Notes under the pieces: model-generated | The model's input: only the letters and a program-made list of their open reading frames with translations | Database searches by the model: none | Told to the model about the DNA's origin: nothing | Position numbers and translations under genes: made by a program | Source of the DNA: an uncultured bacterium | GTDB taxonomy: Bacteria > Verrucomicrobiota > Verrucomicrobiia > Opitutales > Intestinicryptomonadaceae | Length of the DNA: 23,031 nt | Assembly (NCBI GenBank): GCA_905214995.1 | Contig: CAJMOT010000025.1 | Coordinates: 1-23,031 of the forward strand | Reading direction: 5' to 3' | Shown: positions 1 through 8,974 of the stretch, piece after piece | Layout of the letters: every line of letters begins with the position of its first letter | How positions within the stretch are numbered: the stretch's first letter is position 1

Positions 1-606
1 TTTGCGGCGTTTTCGTGTTCGAGCTCGGACGCGCGCGGAAATCCTTCCGACTCCCCGTGGGAGTGGGCGGTGTTGCAGCGGAATGTCTGCGGTTTTAAGC
101 ACACGTGGATAGAGGGGAGGAACCGATCCACGGGGGAGAGGGTGACATATTCGGGCTCCACGCCCGACGCCACGGGGGGATTGTTTTTCGGAAACGTGTT
201 TTCTGGCGGGGGGCCGAGCGGGGCGTCGGCGAGCGCCGGCGCGATTAGCGGCAAAGAGGGGCGCCTTAATATGTACAGGAATTACGCGGGCGACTACAAT
301 GCGGATGCATGGGGCGGAGAAAACGGCGTCAGGCTTTCCGCTCCGGCGGGCAAGAACGGCGACGATATGGCGAGGGAACTGGCGCTCCTGTTCGGCTCGT
401 ACAGGCAGGACAGCATATCGTACGGCGCGTGCGCTCTCGGGTTTGGCGAGTATAACTGCAACAGCCTCACGGCTACGCTTCTGGAAAAGCTCGGGTTTAC
501 GGCAGGGCAGATCAGCGGCATTTTCGACAGGCTTCCGGGCAACCACTGGGGCTGGAACACGAGGCTGCCGGACTCCGCGTTCGTCCGGTCGGGCGGATTG
601 CCATGA
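1..606 (+). CDS. C-terminal part of a putative papain-like (permuted NlpC/P60-LRAT-like) effector, 5' end outside the window
   Basis: The frame is open from the first base, so the gene probably begins upstream; the first usable internal start is a GTG at 70. The visible 201 residues contain a His in the motif FKHTWIEG near residue 35, a Gly/Ser-rich linker, and a Cys in YNCNSLTATLLEKLGF near residue 150, then PGNHWGWNTRLP close to the C-terminus. A His followed at a distance by an Asn-Cys before an amphipathic helix is the order seen in circularly permuted NlpC/P60-LRAT folds, which include many polymorphic-toxin tips. The stop overlaps the next gene by ATGA, so the two are translationally coupled. 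No RHS/YD repeats are visible in this part. The family assignment is by motif pattern only; it could instead be an unrelated secreted protein. Confidence 0.55.
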   Translation, partial: FAAFSCSSSDARGNPSDSPWEWAVLQRNVCGFKHTWIEGRNRSTGERVTYSGSTPDATGGLFFGNVFSGGGPSGASASAGAISGKEGRLNMYRNYAGDYNADAWGGENGVRLSAPAGKNGDDMARELALLFGSYRQDSISYGACALGFGEYNCNSLTATLLEKLGFTAGQISGIFDRLPGNHWGWNTRLPDSAFVRSGGLP

Positions 607-1061
607 GAATTTGGATTGCCGCCATAATTTTGTTTCTGCCGCCGTTCTGCCGAACCGGCGCGTGCGCGCGCATAAGCGGTTTTGACGATATGGACGGGAC
701 CGTTTGGTGCGCGTTCCGCGCTTCCGGCGCCCCGGGAATCATTTTGTATTTTGCGGGCGGATATTATGCGGAGATGTTCGATTCTCTCAAAGGGGGATTT
801 CTGCCGCCGTCCGAGAAAGTGGAATACGAGGCTGTGAAAACCGAAGGTGGAATGTTGGTGCGTTCCCTCTGTTCCCCGAAGCTGCCGCCGTTTGAAGTGG
901 CAGACGGCGGAAAGCGCCTTAAAATGGCGTGGCCCATCGGAGAGGCGGCCGGAGCGTTTGAGCGGATTTCCGTCAAAGAGGCGGACAGGCTGCTCAAAAA
1001 TTTTTCGATTTCCGACATAGATTTCAGGAGATTGAAAACGCGCGGGGGATCCGCAAAATAG
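603..1061 (+). CDS. Small exported protein, candidate periplasmic immunity partner
   Basis: This 152-residue protein starts with a Sec signal peptide: MRIWIAAIILFLPPFC is basic then hydrophobic, with likely cleavage after GACA near residue 22. The mature part is about 130 residues with two Cys (near residues 38 and 90) that could form a disulphide in the periplasm, and has no family I recognise. The start codon lies in the ATGA overlap with the preceding stop and there is no Shine-Dalgarno sequence, so expression should depend on translation of the upstream gene. A small exported protein coupled directly to the 3' end of a putative papain-like effector is the usual arrangement for a periplasm-acting toxin and its immunity protein. 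That role is inference from context; the reading frame and signal peptide are clear. Confidence 0.7.
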   Translation: MRIWIAAIILFLPPFCRTGACARISGFDDMDGTVWCAFRASGAPGIILYFAGGYYAEMFDSLKGGFLPPSEKVEYEAVKTEGGMLVRSLCSPKLPPFEVADGGKRLKMAWPIGEAAGAFERISVKEADRLLKNFSISDIDFRRLKTRGGSAK

Positions 1062-1124
1062 CGTCGGCGGGGAATCCGCGCGGCAAAGTCGGCGGGTTTT
1101 AACCGCGCGCGAAGGGTGCCAGAT

Positions 1125-1340
1125 TTATTCCAAGACGCTCCTGTGGGCGTTTCCCCAGTCGTCCATCGCCCTTATGACGGGCGCGACTGATTCGCCTAAG
1201 TCGGTCAGGAAATATTCCACTTTCTGCGGGATCACCGGATATACCTTTTGCGGATTATGCCCATCTGTTCGAGTTCCATCAACTGCTTTGCGAGCGCCCG
1301 CCTGTCAGCGCCGGCGATGGCCCTTGGGAATTCCGCGGGG
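1125..1340 (-). pseudogene. Truncated, frameshifted HxlR-family regulator remnant
   Basis: Reading the minus strand gives AEFPRAIAGADRRALAKQL, then MELEQMGIIRK, and in another frame VYPVIPQKVEYFLTDLG continuing through ESVAPVIRAMDDWGNAH to a TAA at 1125-1127. This matches the second half of the HxlR winged helix: the Glu-Leu-rich recognition region, the R-K-V-Y-P wing, the VEY-LT-LG motif and the final DWG. The reading frame breaks between the RK and VYP parts, around 1244-1252, by a net two extra (or one missing) bases. The first 40 or so residues of the domain, including the usual N-terminal Cys, are missing, and the fragment begins immediately after the smc stop. It is therefore a decayed gene. 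HxlR proteins normally sense electrophiles or redox stress; the original target is unknown. Confidence 0.8.
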
Positions 1341-1343
1341 CGG

Positions 1344-4300
1344 CTACCGCTGCGGGGGATTGCCGGCGGCTTCCGCGTCGCCGCTTTCGCGGTTGAAGCG
1401 CATGGAAATCAGCCGCGTGACGCCGCGCTCCTGCATCGTGACCCCGTATATCGTCCCGGCGGCGGACATCGTGCGCTTGTTGTGCGAAATCACGAGGAAC
1501 TGCGAGTAGCGCGTGAACTCTTTGAGCATGTCGGTGTACCGGCCTATGTTCGCGTCGTCGAGCGGCGCGTCGAGCTCGTCGAGCACGCAGAACGGGCTGG
1601 GCTTTACCATGTAGATTGCGAACAGCAGCGACACCGCCGTCATCGTGCGCTGGCCGCCGGATAGCAGCGACAGGCTTTTCAGCACGGTTCCCGGCGGGCG
1701 TGCTACTATCTCTATGCCGCTGTCGAGCACGTCTTCGCTCTCGACGAGGTTGAGATCCGCCGCGCCGCCGCCGAAAATCTTGTCGAAGGTGAAGGCGAAA
1801 TTTTTTCTTATCTGCTCGAAAGTTTCGGAGAAGAGCTTTTGCGAAGTCGCGTTGATTTCGTCGATGTCGGCGATTAGGGCGTTTTTGGAAGTCCAGAGGT
1901 CGTCAGTCTGGGATTTGAGGAAGTCGTACCGCTCTTTGAGCTCTGCGTATTCCTCTATCGCCACGAGGTTGACTGCGCCCATGGCGCCTATGCGCTCGCG
2001 CAGTTCGCGGACTTCGCTTTCGACGGCGGAGAAGTCGGTCGAATCCATCGCCGCCAGATCCTCTTCGTCGGGCTCTCCGCGCCTGGCTTTCGGCTTTGCG
2101 GAGACTTCGCCGTCCTCGAGCTCGTCGAGCTTTATCTTGGTCTCAAATTCCTCGTCGGCCTTCCAGAGCTCGCGTTTCCAGTCGGCGGCGGATATGGCGG
2201 TTTCGTAGTCGTTGAGGATTCTCTCGGAAATGTAGTCGAGCTTGGATTTCAGGCCCGCGGAACGCACGTCGATTTCATTTTTTGCTGCCGAGGCGCGCAT
2301 GTGCTCCTCGCGCAGGGCGGCTATGGAGGATTCGCATTCGGAGAGCTCCCTTTCGGTTTCCTCCGCCCTGGCGCGAAATTCCCCGATCTGCGCCAGCGAT
2401 TCTTCGAGCCTTTGGGCGAGCGATTCGGCGCGGGCTTTTTCCGCGGCGTTTTCGCGGTCGAAATTTTCAATCTGGCGCGCGACGGATTCCGCCTCCATGG
2501 TGCGGCGCCCTATTGCCGTTTTCGCCTCCTCCTGCTGTTCCCTTATCGCGCCGAGCCCGCGCTCGAGGTTTTCGAGGCGCGACTTTTTTGCGGCGAGCTC
2601 CAGCCGCGTTTCGGACAGGGCGGAATAGCGGGCGTCTTTGGACTCGCGCAGCTCGGCGAGCTCGGTTTCCCTCTCTGCGGCGGCGCGCTTTGCGGTCTCC
2701 TCCGCCGCCTCGGCTTCCGCGAGCGCCTTTTGGGCGGATTCCAACCTGTCCTGCGCCTCGAAGCGCGAATTTTCCATCTCCGCCATGGCGGAGTTCTTCG
2801 CCCGCAAATCCTTTTCCTTTTCCGCCTTCTGGGCGTTCGCCGAGGCGGTCTGGGCGTTGATTGCGGCGATTTCCCGCCTTATTTCTGCGGCGGCGCTTTT
2901 GCGGTTTTCAATTTCCGCCTCCGCCGCGTCCATTTCGCTCTGGATCGCCATCGCGGACTCGTTGAGTTCCGTGAGGGCGGCGTTGTCGCCCTCGATTTCG
3001 CCTTTGAGCCTTTTGATTTCCCGCGCGCGCAGTATGAAGCTGCTTTCGGTGTCGCGCTTTTCGCCCGTGGAGGCGTAGACGACGCCGCGCGCGTCGAGCA
3101 TCGAGCCGTCGCGCGATACGGCGCAGAAGAATTTGAAATCGGCGTTTTCGGCGGCGAATTTCGCAAATTCGGAAATGTCCTCGCAGAAATAGCAGCCCGC
3201 CACGGCGTTGCGCGCGTAGGCGGCGATTTCCTCCGACTGGCTCCTCACCGCGTCCGCCGCCCTTTTGGCGTTTGGCGGGACGGGGGATTCGGGGGCTTCA
3301 AACGCCGCTTCCGGCAACTGGAAGCACGCCTTCCCGAGATTGCGTTCGCGCAGCTGCGAGAGTATTTGCGGGAGCTTTGAAGAGTCGGGCAGGGCTACGG
3401 CGTCGAGGGCGGGGCCCATGAGGGTTTCAAAGGCGGACGTCCAGCCGTCCTCGACTTCGATGTGCTGGCTTACGATTTTTGCGGAGTCCGCGGGCAGGCA
3501 GCCGCCGAGCGCGCCCTTCATTATGGATTTCACTCCTTCGGAGAACCCCTCCATGCGCGACTGGAAGTCATTGAGGAGGCCGAGGCGCGCCGTCTTGCTC
3601 GCCAGCTGCCTGTCGGCCTGCTGGATTTCCGCCTGCCTGCTCCGGTAGAGGCCGCGCAGTTCGTCGATTTTCGCCTGGGCCTCCGCTATGTCGGCGTCGG
3701 CTTCGCCGAGCCTTTCATTCGCGCCTTCGAGGGCGGATTCGAGCTCCGCCGCGCGCCGCTCGAGGGCGGCGGTTTCCTCGCCTATCTGGAAAATGGAGTC
3801 CGACAGCGCGGCGTGGCGCACCTGGTAGGATTTCAGGTCGAGCTCGAGCGACGTGCAGTTGGAGCGCAGGCGCGCGATGGCGCCTTCGCTTATCAGCGCG
3901 TCCTGCCGCGCGCGCGAAAGGGCGTTTTCAGCCTCGCGTATGGAGTCTTCTATTTGCGCGAGCTCCGAGCTTTGGCGCTTGAAAATTTCGTCGTCGGCCA
4001 TTACGAGCTCGAGCTGCATCTGCTTGACCTTCGCGTCGCCTTCAGCCTTGCCTTCGAGCGCGGCGAGCTGGCCGGCGAGCGATTCGAGCTCCGACTTTAT
4101 CTGCCCGAGGCGCTCGCGCAAATCCCTTTTGCGGACGTCGGCAAATTCGGAACTGCGCTCAGCCTGCTCTTTTTCGGAGCGGATTTCGGCGGCGCTCTGG
4201 CGCATGGCCTCGAGCTCGGACAGGGCGGAAGCCCTCGCGCTGCGCATGCGCGCCGCGGTTTCCTCGCCCTCGGCTAGCCTCTGCGACAATGAAAATATCT

Positions 4301-5060
4301 TCGCGGAAATCTCCCTGAGATTCTCGGCGTCGCGCGCGAGCTCCGCGCTTCGGTCGGCGTAGTTTTTCGCGTTCAGGGCGAGGTCGAGGTGGCGCAGGCG
4401 GTGGCTGAGCCGCTTGTAGCGCAGGGCCTTTGACGCCTGCCGCTTGAGCGTGCCTATCTGCCGCGAAATCTCCTCAATACGGTCGGTTGCGCGCGCAAGG
4501 TTCTGGTCTACGAGCGCGAGCTTGTTCAGGGCCTCCCGCCGCTGGGTCTTGTACTTGGTTATTCCCGCCGCCTCTTCGAAAATCGCGCGCCTCTCCCCGG
4601 GATTGGAGGATAGAATCTGGTCGATCTGCCCCTGGACCATGAACGAGTACGAAACGCGCCCGATGCCCGTGTCCATGAAGAGGTTTTGAATGTCTTTCAG
4701 CCTTCCGGCCTTGCCGTTGATGAAGTAGCCGCTGCCGCCGTCGCGCGAGACCCTGCGGGTGATTTCGACTTCGTTGAAATTTGTGCCGAGCTGCTTTTCG
4801 CAGTCGGAGAAGAGCAGGGAGACTTCGCAGAATTGCAGGGGCTTGCGCGATTCCGTGCCCTGGAATATCACGTCCTGCATTTTGCCGCCGCGCAGGGCTT
4901 TCGCGCTCTGCTCGCCCAAAACCCAGCGTATGGAATCGACTATGTTGCTCTTGCCGCAGCCGTTGGGTCCGACTATGCAGGTGATGCCGTCGGTGAGCGA
5001 TATCGTCGTCTCGTCGGCGAAGCTTTTGAAGCCGTTTATCTTGACCTGTTTTAAATACAT
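1344..5060 (-). CDS. smc: Chromosome segregation ATPase SMC
   Basis: A 1238-residue SMC protein, slightly longer than the usual 1170-1190. The N-terminal head carries Walker A (GPNGCGKSN, residues 31-39) and VDSIRWVLGEQ. It is followed by a long coiled coil rich in Ala/Glu/Arg (about 170-500), a hinge around 510-670 (GFSEGVKSIMKGALGG), a returning coiled coil, and the C-terminal head with the ABC signature LSGGQ (1133-1137) and Walker B/D-loop (FCVLDELDAPLDD, 1157-1169). A Glu/Asp-rich stretch lies in the second coil before the C-terminal head. The family forms a dimer that, with ScpA and ScpB, compacts and separates chromosomes. The ATG at 5060 gives the canonical MYLKQVKINGFKSF start, 33 nt after the alaS stop, so the two are probably co-transcribed. 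scpA and scpB are not in the window. Confidence 0.98.
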   Translation of the reverse strand: MYLKQVKINGFKSFADETTISLTDGITCIVGPNGCGKSNIVDSIRWVLGEQSAKALRGGKMQDVIFQGTESRKPLQFCEVSLLFSDCEKQLGTNFNEVEITRRVSRDGGSGYFINGKAGRLKDIQNLFMDTGIGRVSYSFMVQGQIDQILSSNPGERRAIFEEAAGITKYKTQRREALNKLALVDQNLARATDRIEEISRQIGTLKRQASKALRYKRLSHRLRHLDLALNAKNYADRSAELARDAENLREISAKIFSLSQRLAEGEETAARMRSARASALSELEAMRQSAAEIRSEKEQAERSSEFADVRKRDLRERLGQIKSELESLAGQLAALEGKAEGDAKVKQMQLELVMADDEIFKRQSSELAQIEDSIREAENALSRARQDALISEGAIARLRSNCTSLELDLKSYQVRHAALSDSIFQIGEETAALERRAAELESALEGANERLGEADADIAEAQAKIDELRGLYRSRQAEIQQADRQLASKTARLGLLNDFQSRMEGFSEGVKSIMKGALGGCLPADSAKIVSQHIEVEDGWTSAFETLMGPALDAVALPDSSKLPQILSQLRERNLGKACFQLPEAAFEAPESPVPPNAKRAADAVRSQSEEIAAYARNAVAGCYFCEDISEFAKFAAENADFKFFCAVSRDGSMLDARGVVYASTGEKRDTESSFILRAREIKRLKGEIEGDNAALTELNESAMAIQSEMDAAEAEIENRKSAAAEIRREIAAINAQTASANAQKAEKEKDLRAKNSAMAEMENSRFEAQDRLESAQKALAEAEAAEETAKRAAAERETELAELRESKDARYSALSETRLELAAKKSRLENLERGLGAIREQQEEAKTAIGRRTMEAESVARQIENFDRENAAEKARAESLAQRLEESLAQIGEFRARAEETERELSECESSIAALREEHMRASAAKNEIDVRSAGLKSKLDYISERILNDYETAISAADWKRELWKADEEFETKIKLDELEDGEVSAKPKARRGEPDEEDLAAMDSTDFSAVESEVRELRERIGAMGAVNLVAIEEYAELKERYDFLKSQTDDLWTSKNALIADIDEINATSQKLFSETFEQIRKNFAFTFDKIFGGGAADLNLVESEDVLDSGIEIVARPPGTVLKSLSLLSGGQRTMTAVSLLFAIYMVKPSPFCVLDELDAPLDDANIGRYTDMLKEFTRYSQFLVISHNKRTMSAAGTIYGVTMQERGVTRLISMRFNRESGDAEAAGNPPQR

Positions 5061-5093
5061 CTGGATTTGGGTTGCGGGGCTTGCGCCCGCGGT

Positions 5094-7769
5094 CTATTTT
5101 GCGGCGGACGCGGCGAAGTCCGCCAGCGCCTTTTCGAGGTTTTCGGGCGAGCCTCCGCCCTGCGCGAAGTCGGGCTTCCCGCCGCCCTTTCCGCCGATTT
5201 GCGCGGCGATTTGGCGCACGATGTCGCCGGCTTTCATTCCGGCGCCCACGGCGTCCTTCCCGCACAGGGCGACTATCGCCGCCTTTTCGCCGAATTTCGC
5301 TCCGAGAACTACCGCGCCCCCTCCGATTTCCGCCGAAACCTTCACGGCGAGGTTCCGCATCATCTGCTGGCTTTCGATTTCCGCAACGGCCGCGACGAGC
5401 GGCGCGCCGAATTTGGTTTCGACCCTTTTGGCGGCGAGCTCCTTTGCGAGGGAGTCCGCGCCCTTTTTCATGAGCGCGCGCAGCCGTTTTTCGGCGTCCT
5501 CGCGCGAGGCGATGAGCTTTTCGAGCCGCTCGCCGATTTCCTCGCGCTTGCAGGAAAGCGCGCGCGCCGCGCGCTCGAGGGCGTCCTGCATGGCGTCGAT
5601 TTTTTGCAGGGCGGCGGTTCCGGCGACGGCCTCTATTCTGCGCGTGCCGGAGGAAATCGCCGATTCGGAAATTATCTTTATGACGCCTATCTCGCCCGTG
5701 GACGAGACGTGCGCGCCTCCGCAGAGCTCTTTGGAGAAGTCGCCCATTTCGACGAGCCGCACGACGGCGCCGTATTTTTCCCCGAAGAACGCGAGGGCGT
5801 TTTTGGGGATTTCGCGGAAGGGCATTTCGCGCCACCTGACGGGGGCGTTTTCGAGAATCTTTTTGTTTGCGAGGTTTTCGATCTCGCGGAGCTGGTCGGG
5901 AGTCGGGGCCTCGTAGTGCGTGAAGTCGAAGCGCAGCCTTTCGGGATCCACGTAGGAGCCCGCCTGCCTGACGTGCGTGCCGAGCACCTGGCGCATCGCC
6001 CAGTGGAGTATGTGGGTCGCGGAGTGGTGCCGCTCGATCGCGCGGCGGCGCACAATGTCTACCGTGGCGGAAATTTCGGCGCCTATGGCGTCCTTTTTAA
6101 ACACCCCCTTGCGGACTTTGTGGAGCACGTGGCCGGCGTTGTCCATTTTGGTGTCGAACACCTCGCGCGCGGTTCCGTTTATCTCGATGAAGCCCGTGTC
6201 GCCGACCTGCCCGCCCTTTTCGGCGTAAAACGGCGTCTGCGGCATTATCACGAAGTCCGCGTCGGGTCCCTCGACTATCGCGCTTATCGAGGTCGCGAAG
6301 TCGGAGAGGTTCGCGTGGTCGTAGCCGGCGAACTGAGTGGCGTGCTCGACTTCCGCGGCGTCGGATACGCTTATGACCTCTTTCGTCTGGGCGTTGCGCG
6401 CCCTTTCGCGCTGCTTGTTCATCTCGGCCTCGAAGCCCTTTTCGTCCACGGGCATGTTGCGCTCGCGCGCGATGAGCTGCGTGAGGTCGAGCGGGAAGCC
6501 GTAGGTGTCGTAGAGAATGAAAGCCTGGTCGCCCGATATGCTTCCCTCGGTCACCGTGATGTGGTCGAGCAGCTGCAATCCCCTGTCGAGGGTGCGGGCG
6601 AAGCTCTTTTCCTCGTTCTCTATGACTTTAATTATGACTTTCCTCTGTTCTTTTAGCTCGGGAAATACGGGCGACATCTTCTGTATGACGGGCTCGGCGA
6701 GCTTTGCGAAAAATCCGTATTCCAGCCCGAGCCGCTTGCCGTACATCACCGCCCTGCGCAGTATGCGCCGCAGGACGTAGTTGCGGCCCTCGTTGCCCGG
6801 AATGATGCCGTCGGCTATGGAGAAAGTGATGGTGCGTATGTGGTCGGCGAGCACCCTGAACACGCAGTCGGTGAGCTCCTGCGAGGACATGTCGCGCGGG
6901 TCTCCGGGGAGAGTCCCCTTGTAGGTCTTGCCCGACATGTGCGATATGTGCGTGAAAATGTCGGTGAAGAGGTCGCTGTTGTAGTTGGAGGCGAGCTGCG
7001 AAAAGTCCGTGAAGTTCTTTGTGGTGGCGATTATGCCCGCCACTCGCTCGAAGCCCATGCCGGTGTCGATATTCTTGCTCTTCAACGGGCGGAACGTGCC
7101 GTCGGTCTCGGCGTTGAACTGCATGAATACCAGATTCCAGATTTCAATGCAGTATGGCGAGCCCGCGTTGACGAGAGATCCGCCCGTATCTCCCTTTTCC
7201 GTGAGGTCCATGTGGATTTCGGAGCACGGTCCGCAGGGGCCGGTTTCGCCCATCATCCAGAAATTGTCCTTCTTGCCGCACTTTTTGATGTGGACTTCCG
7301 GCGGCATTCCCTCGTCCCTGAAAATCCTTTCCCAGATAGAGTGCGCCTCGGCGTCGAATTCGGCGGGCTCGCCGTCGGCGGGCTCGTAGACGGTCGCGTA
7401 CAGCCTTTCCTTTGGGAAGCCCCAAACGCGGGTGAGCAGCTCCCACGCCCATTCAATCGCCTCCTTTTTGAAGTAGTCGCCGAACGACCAGTTGCCGAGC
7501 ATCTCGAAGAACGTGTGGTGGTAGGTGTCGAACCCGACGTCTTCGAGGTCGTTGTGCTTGCCGCCGGCGCGTATGCACTTCTGGGTGTCTGCCGCCCTGC
7601 GGAAGGGCGCCTTTTCCTCGCCGAGGAAATACGGCACGAACTGGTTCATTCCGGCGTTCGTGAACAGCAGGTTCGGCGAGGACGGCATGATTGAGGCGGA
7701 GGGCACTATCGTGTGCCCCTTCGAGTTGAAGAAGTCGAGAAAGCTTTTTCTTATTTCGGAGGAGGTCAT
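5094..7769 (-). CDS. alaS: Alanyl-tRNA synthetase
   Basis: An 891-residue AlaRS that charges tRNA-Ala and edits Ser/Gly mischarging. The class II catalytic core is at 1-250 (FTNAGMNQF, GETGPCGPCSEIH, DTGMGFERV), followed by the tRNA-binding helical region (NEGRNYVLRRILRRA). The editing domain has the zinc ligands HxxxH (His582, His586, in HHSATH) and CGGAH (Cys683, His687). The C-terminal DHHA1/C-Ala region has a Gly-rich GGKGGGKPDFAQGGG loop. The frame stays open further upstream, but the start MTSSEIRKSFLDFF at 7769 matches the family; longer starts would add over 100 Arg-rich residues antisense to leuB. No Shine-Dalgarno is present. It lies between leuB (83 nt upstream) and smc (33 nt downstream), all on the same strand. 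Confidence 0.98.
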   Translation of the reverse strand: MTSSEIRKSFLDFFNSKGHTIVPSASIMPSSPNLLFTNAGMNQFVPYFLGEEKAPFRRAADTQKCIRAGGKHNDLEDVGFDTYHHTFFEMLGNWSFGDYFKKEAIEWAWELLTRVWGFPKERLYATVYEPADGEPAEFDAEAHSIWERIFRDEGMPPEVHIKKCGKKDNFWMMGETGPCGPCSEIHMDLTEKGDTGGSLVNAGSPYCIEIWNLVFMQFNAETDGTFRPLKSKNIDTGMGFERVAGIIATTKNFTDFSQLASNYNSDLFTDIFTHISHMSGKTYKGTLPGDPRDMSSQELTDCVFRVLADHIRTITFSIADGIIPGNEGRNYVLRRILRRAVMYGKRLGLEYGFFAKLAEPVIQKMSPVFPELKEQRKVIIKVIENEEKSFARTLDRGLQLLDHITVTEGSISGDQAFILYDTYGFPLDLTQLIARERNMPVDEKGFEAEMNKQRERARNAQTKEVISVSDAAEVEHATQFAGYDHANLSDFATSISAIVEGPDADFVIMPQTPFYAEKGGQVGDTGFIEINGTAREVFDTKMDNAGHVLHKVRKGVFKKDAIGAEISATVDIVRRRAIERHHSATHILHWAMRQVLGTHVRQAGSYVDPERLRFDFTHYEAPTPDQLREIENLANKKILENAPVRWREMPFREIPKNALAFFGEKYGAVVRLVEMGDFSKELCGGAHVSSTGEIGVIKIISESAISSGTRRIEAVAGTAALQKIDAMQDALERAARALSCKREEIGERLEKLIASREDAEKRLRALMKKGADSLAKELAAKRVETKFGAPLVAAVAEIESQQMMRNLAVKVSAEIGGGAVVLGAKFGEKAAIVALCGKDAVGAGMKAGDIVRQIAAQIGGKGGGKPDFAQGGGSPENLEKALADFAASAAK

Positions 7770-7852
7770 TTCGCAAAAATTTTCGGCGCGGGCGCGCCGG
7801 GCGTTTTTTTTCGGCGGGCGGCGGGGCAAATCCCCGCGGCGCCGCGGGCGGG

Positions 7853-8947
7853 TCAGAGCCTTTCCGTCACAGCGGCTGCCATTTCGTCCGTCGAGACGGC
7901 GTTTTTGCCGAAGGCGATGTCGCCCGTGCGGACGCCCGAACATACGGTATCCCTTACCGCCTTTTCTATCCTTTCGGCGGTCGCCGCCCTCCCGAAGGAG
8001 TAGCGGAGCATGAGGGCGGCGGAAAGTATCTGCGCGCAGGGATTGGCGATTTTTTTGCCGGCGATGTCGGGCGCGGTGCCGCCGGCGGGCTCGTACAGGC
8101 CGAATTTCTCGCCCGCCGAATTTTTCGCAACCCCCAGCGACGCGCTGCACAGCATTCCCAGAGACCCGCAGATCACCGCCATCTCGTCGGAGAGGATGTC
8201 GCCGAACATGTTTTCGGTGAAGAAAACGTCGAACTGGTTGGGGTCGCGCGCCAGCTGCATGGCGGCGTTGTCCACGTACATGTGCGACAGCGCGACTTCC
8301 GGGTAGTTTTTGGCGAAAAATTCCGATACGGTCTTGCGCCAGAGCACCGAAGTTTCGAGGACGTTTGCCTTGTCTATGGAGCAGACTTTCTTGCCCCTCG
8401 ACATTGCGGCTTTCCCCGCGACGTCCGCAATCCGCTCGATTTCGCTTTTGCGGTAGCTCATCACGTCGCGCGCGGCGGGCTCGCCGTCGATTTCAAAAGT
8501 CTTTTTTTCGCCGAAGTATATGCCGCCGGTGAGCTCGCGTATGCACACGATGTCGATTCCGTCGGGTATGCGCTCGGTTTTGAGCGGCGAGGCGTCCGCC
8601 AGCTGCGGGTAGAGGAGCCCCGGGCGTATGTTGGCGAACAGCTTGAAGATTTTGCGGAGCGGCAGGAGGGCGGCGCGCTCGGGTTGCTCGTTGGGCGGGA
8701 GCTTTTCCCACTTCGGGCCGCCGACCGAGCCGAAGAGTATGGCGTCGGAATTGCGGCATTCCTCAACGGCGGATTCCGGAAGAGCCTTGCCGCAGCTGTC
8801 TATGGCCGCCCCTCCCACGTCGCAGACTTTGTAGGAGAGCGCGTCGCCGTCCTTTGCGCACGCGGCTTTGAGCACGCCGAGGGCGGCTTCCATGACTTCG
8901 GGCCCGATCCCGTCGCCGGGCAGAACTGCAAATTTGAGTGTTGCCAT
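7853..8947 (-). CDS. leuB: 3-Isopropylmalate dehydrogenase
   Basis: A 364-residue NAD-dependent beta-decarboxylating dehydrogenase of leucine synthesis, converting 3-isopropylmalate to the 2-oxo acid. Seen in order: LPGDGIGPEV near the N-terminus, GSVGGPKW, the substrate-binding arginines in LLPLRKIFKLFANIRPG and CIRELTGGIYFG, the catalytic Tyr in MSYRKSEIERIA, Lys in DKANVL, the metal-binding Asp residues in DNAAMQL and GDILSDE, and the nucleotide loop EPAGGTAPDIAGKKIANP. The nucleotide loop has Gly where many LeuB have His, a variant found in several phyla. The start MATLKFAVLPGDG at 8947 is chosen over a longer in-frame extension that has no homologous look. No other leu genes are in the window. 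A palindrome at 8975-8991 sits between its likely promoter and its start. Confidence 0.97.
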   Translation of the reverse strand: MATLKFAVLPGDGIGPEVMEAALGVLKAACAKDGDALSYKVCDVGGAAIDSCGKALPESAVEECRNSDAILFGSVGGPKWEKLPPNEQPERAALLPLRKIFKLFANIRPGLLYPQLADASPLKTERIPDGIDIVCIRELTGGIYFGEKKTFEIDGEPAARDVMSYRKSEIERIADVAGKAAMSRGKKVCSIDKANVLETSVLWRKTVSEFFAKNYPEVALSHMYVDNAAMQLARDPNQFDVFFTENMFGDILSDEMAVICGSLGMLCSASLGVAKNSAGEKFGLYEPAGGTAPDIAGKKIANPCAQILSAALMLRYSFGRAATAERIEKAVRDTVCSGVRTGDIAFGKNAVSTDEMAAAVTERL

Positions 8948-8974
8948 AAATAGAATATGTAGCGTTGTAAATTC

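Noticed and set aside
1062..1124. Self-complementary CGCGCGG/CCGCGCG after the small exported gene
   Set aside because: Seven-base arms with a 19-nt spacing and no T-run; within expectation for such G+C-rich DNA.
2301..4277. Several long plus-strand open frames opposite smc
   Set aside because: They mirror the coiled-coil codons of smc and have repetitive Arg/Phe/Leu-rich translations with no motif; they are by-products of codon bias.
5067..6656. Long open frame (529 codons) on the plus strand opposite alaS
   Set aside because: It is antisense to a well-conserved synthetase, has a composition typical of complementary-strand G+C-rich codons (Arg, Val, Glu, Gly, Phe) and shows no domain or start signal.
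7790..7820. G+C-rich stem followed by eight T on the plus strand between leuB and alaS
   Set aside because: It resembles a terminator, but no plus-strand gene ends there and the surrounding genes run the other way.
7770..8150. N-terminal extension of alaS into leuB
   Set aside because: The frame is open, but the added residues are Arg-rich antisense of leuB; the true family start is MTSSEIRKSF at 7769.
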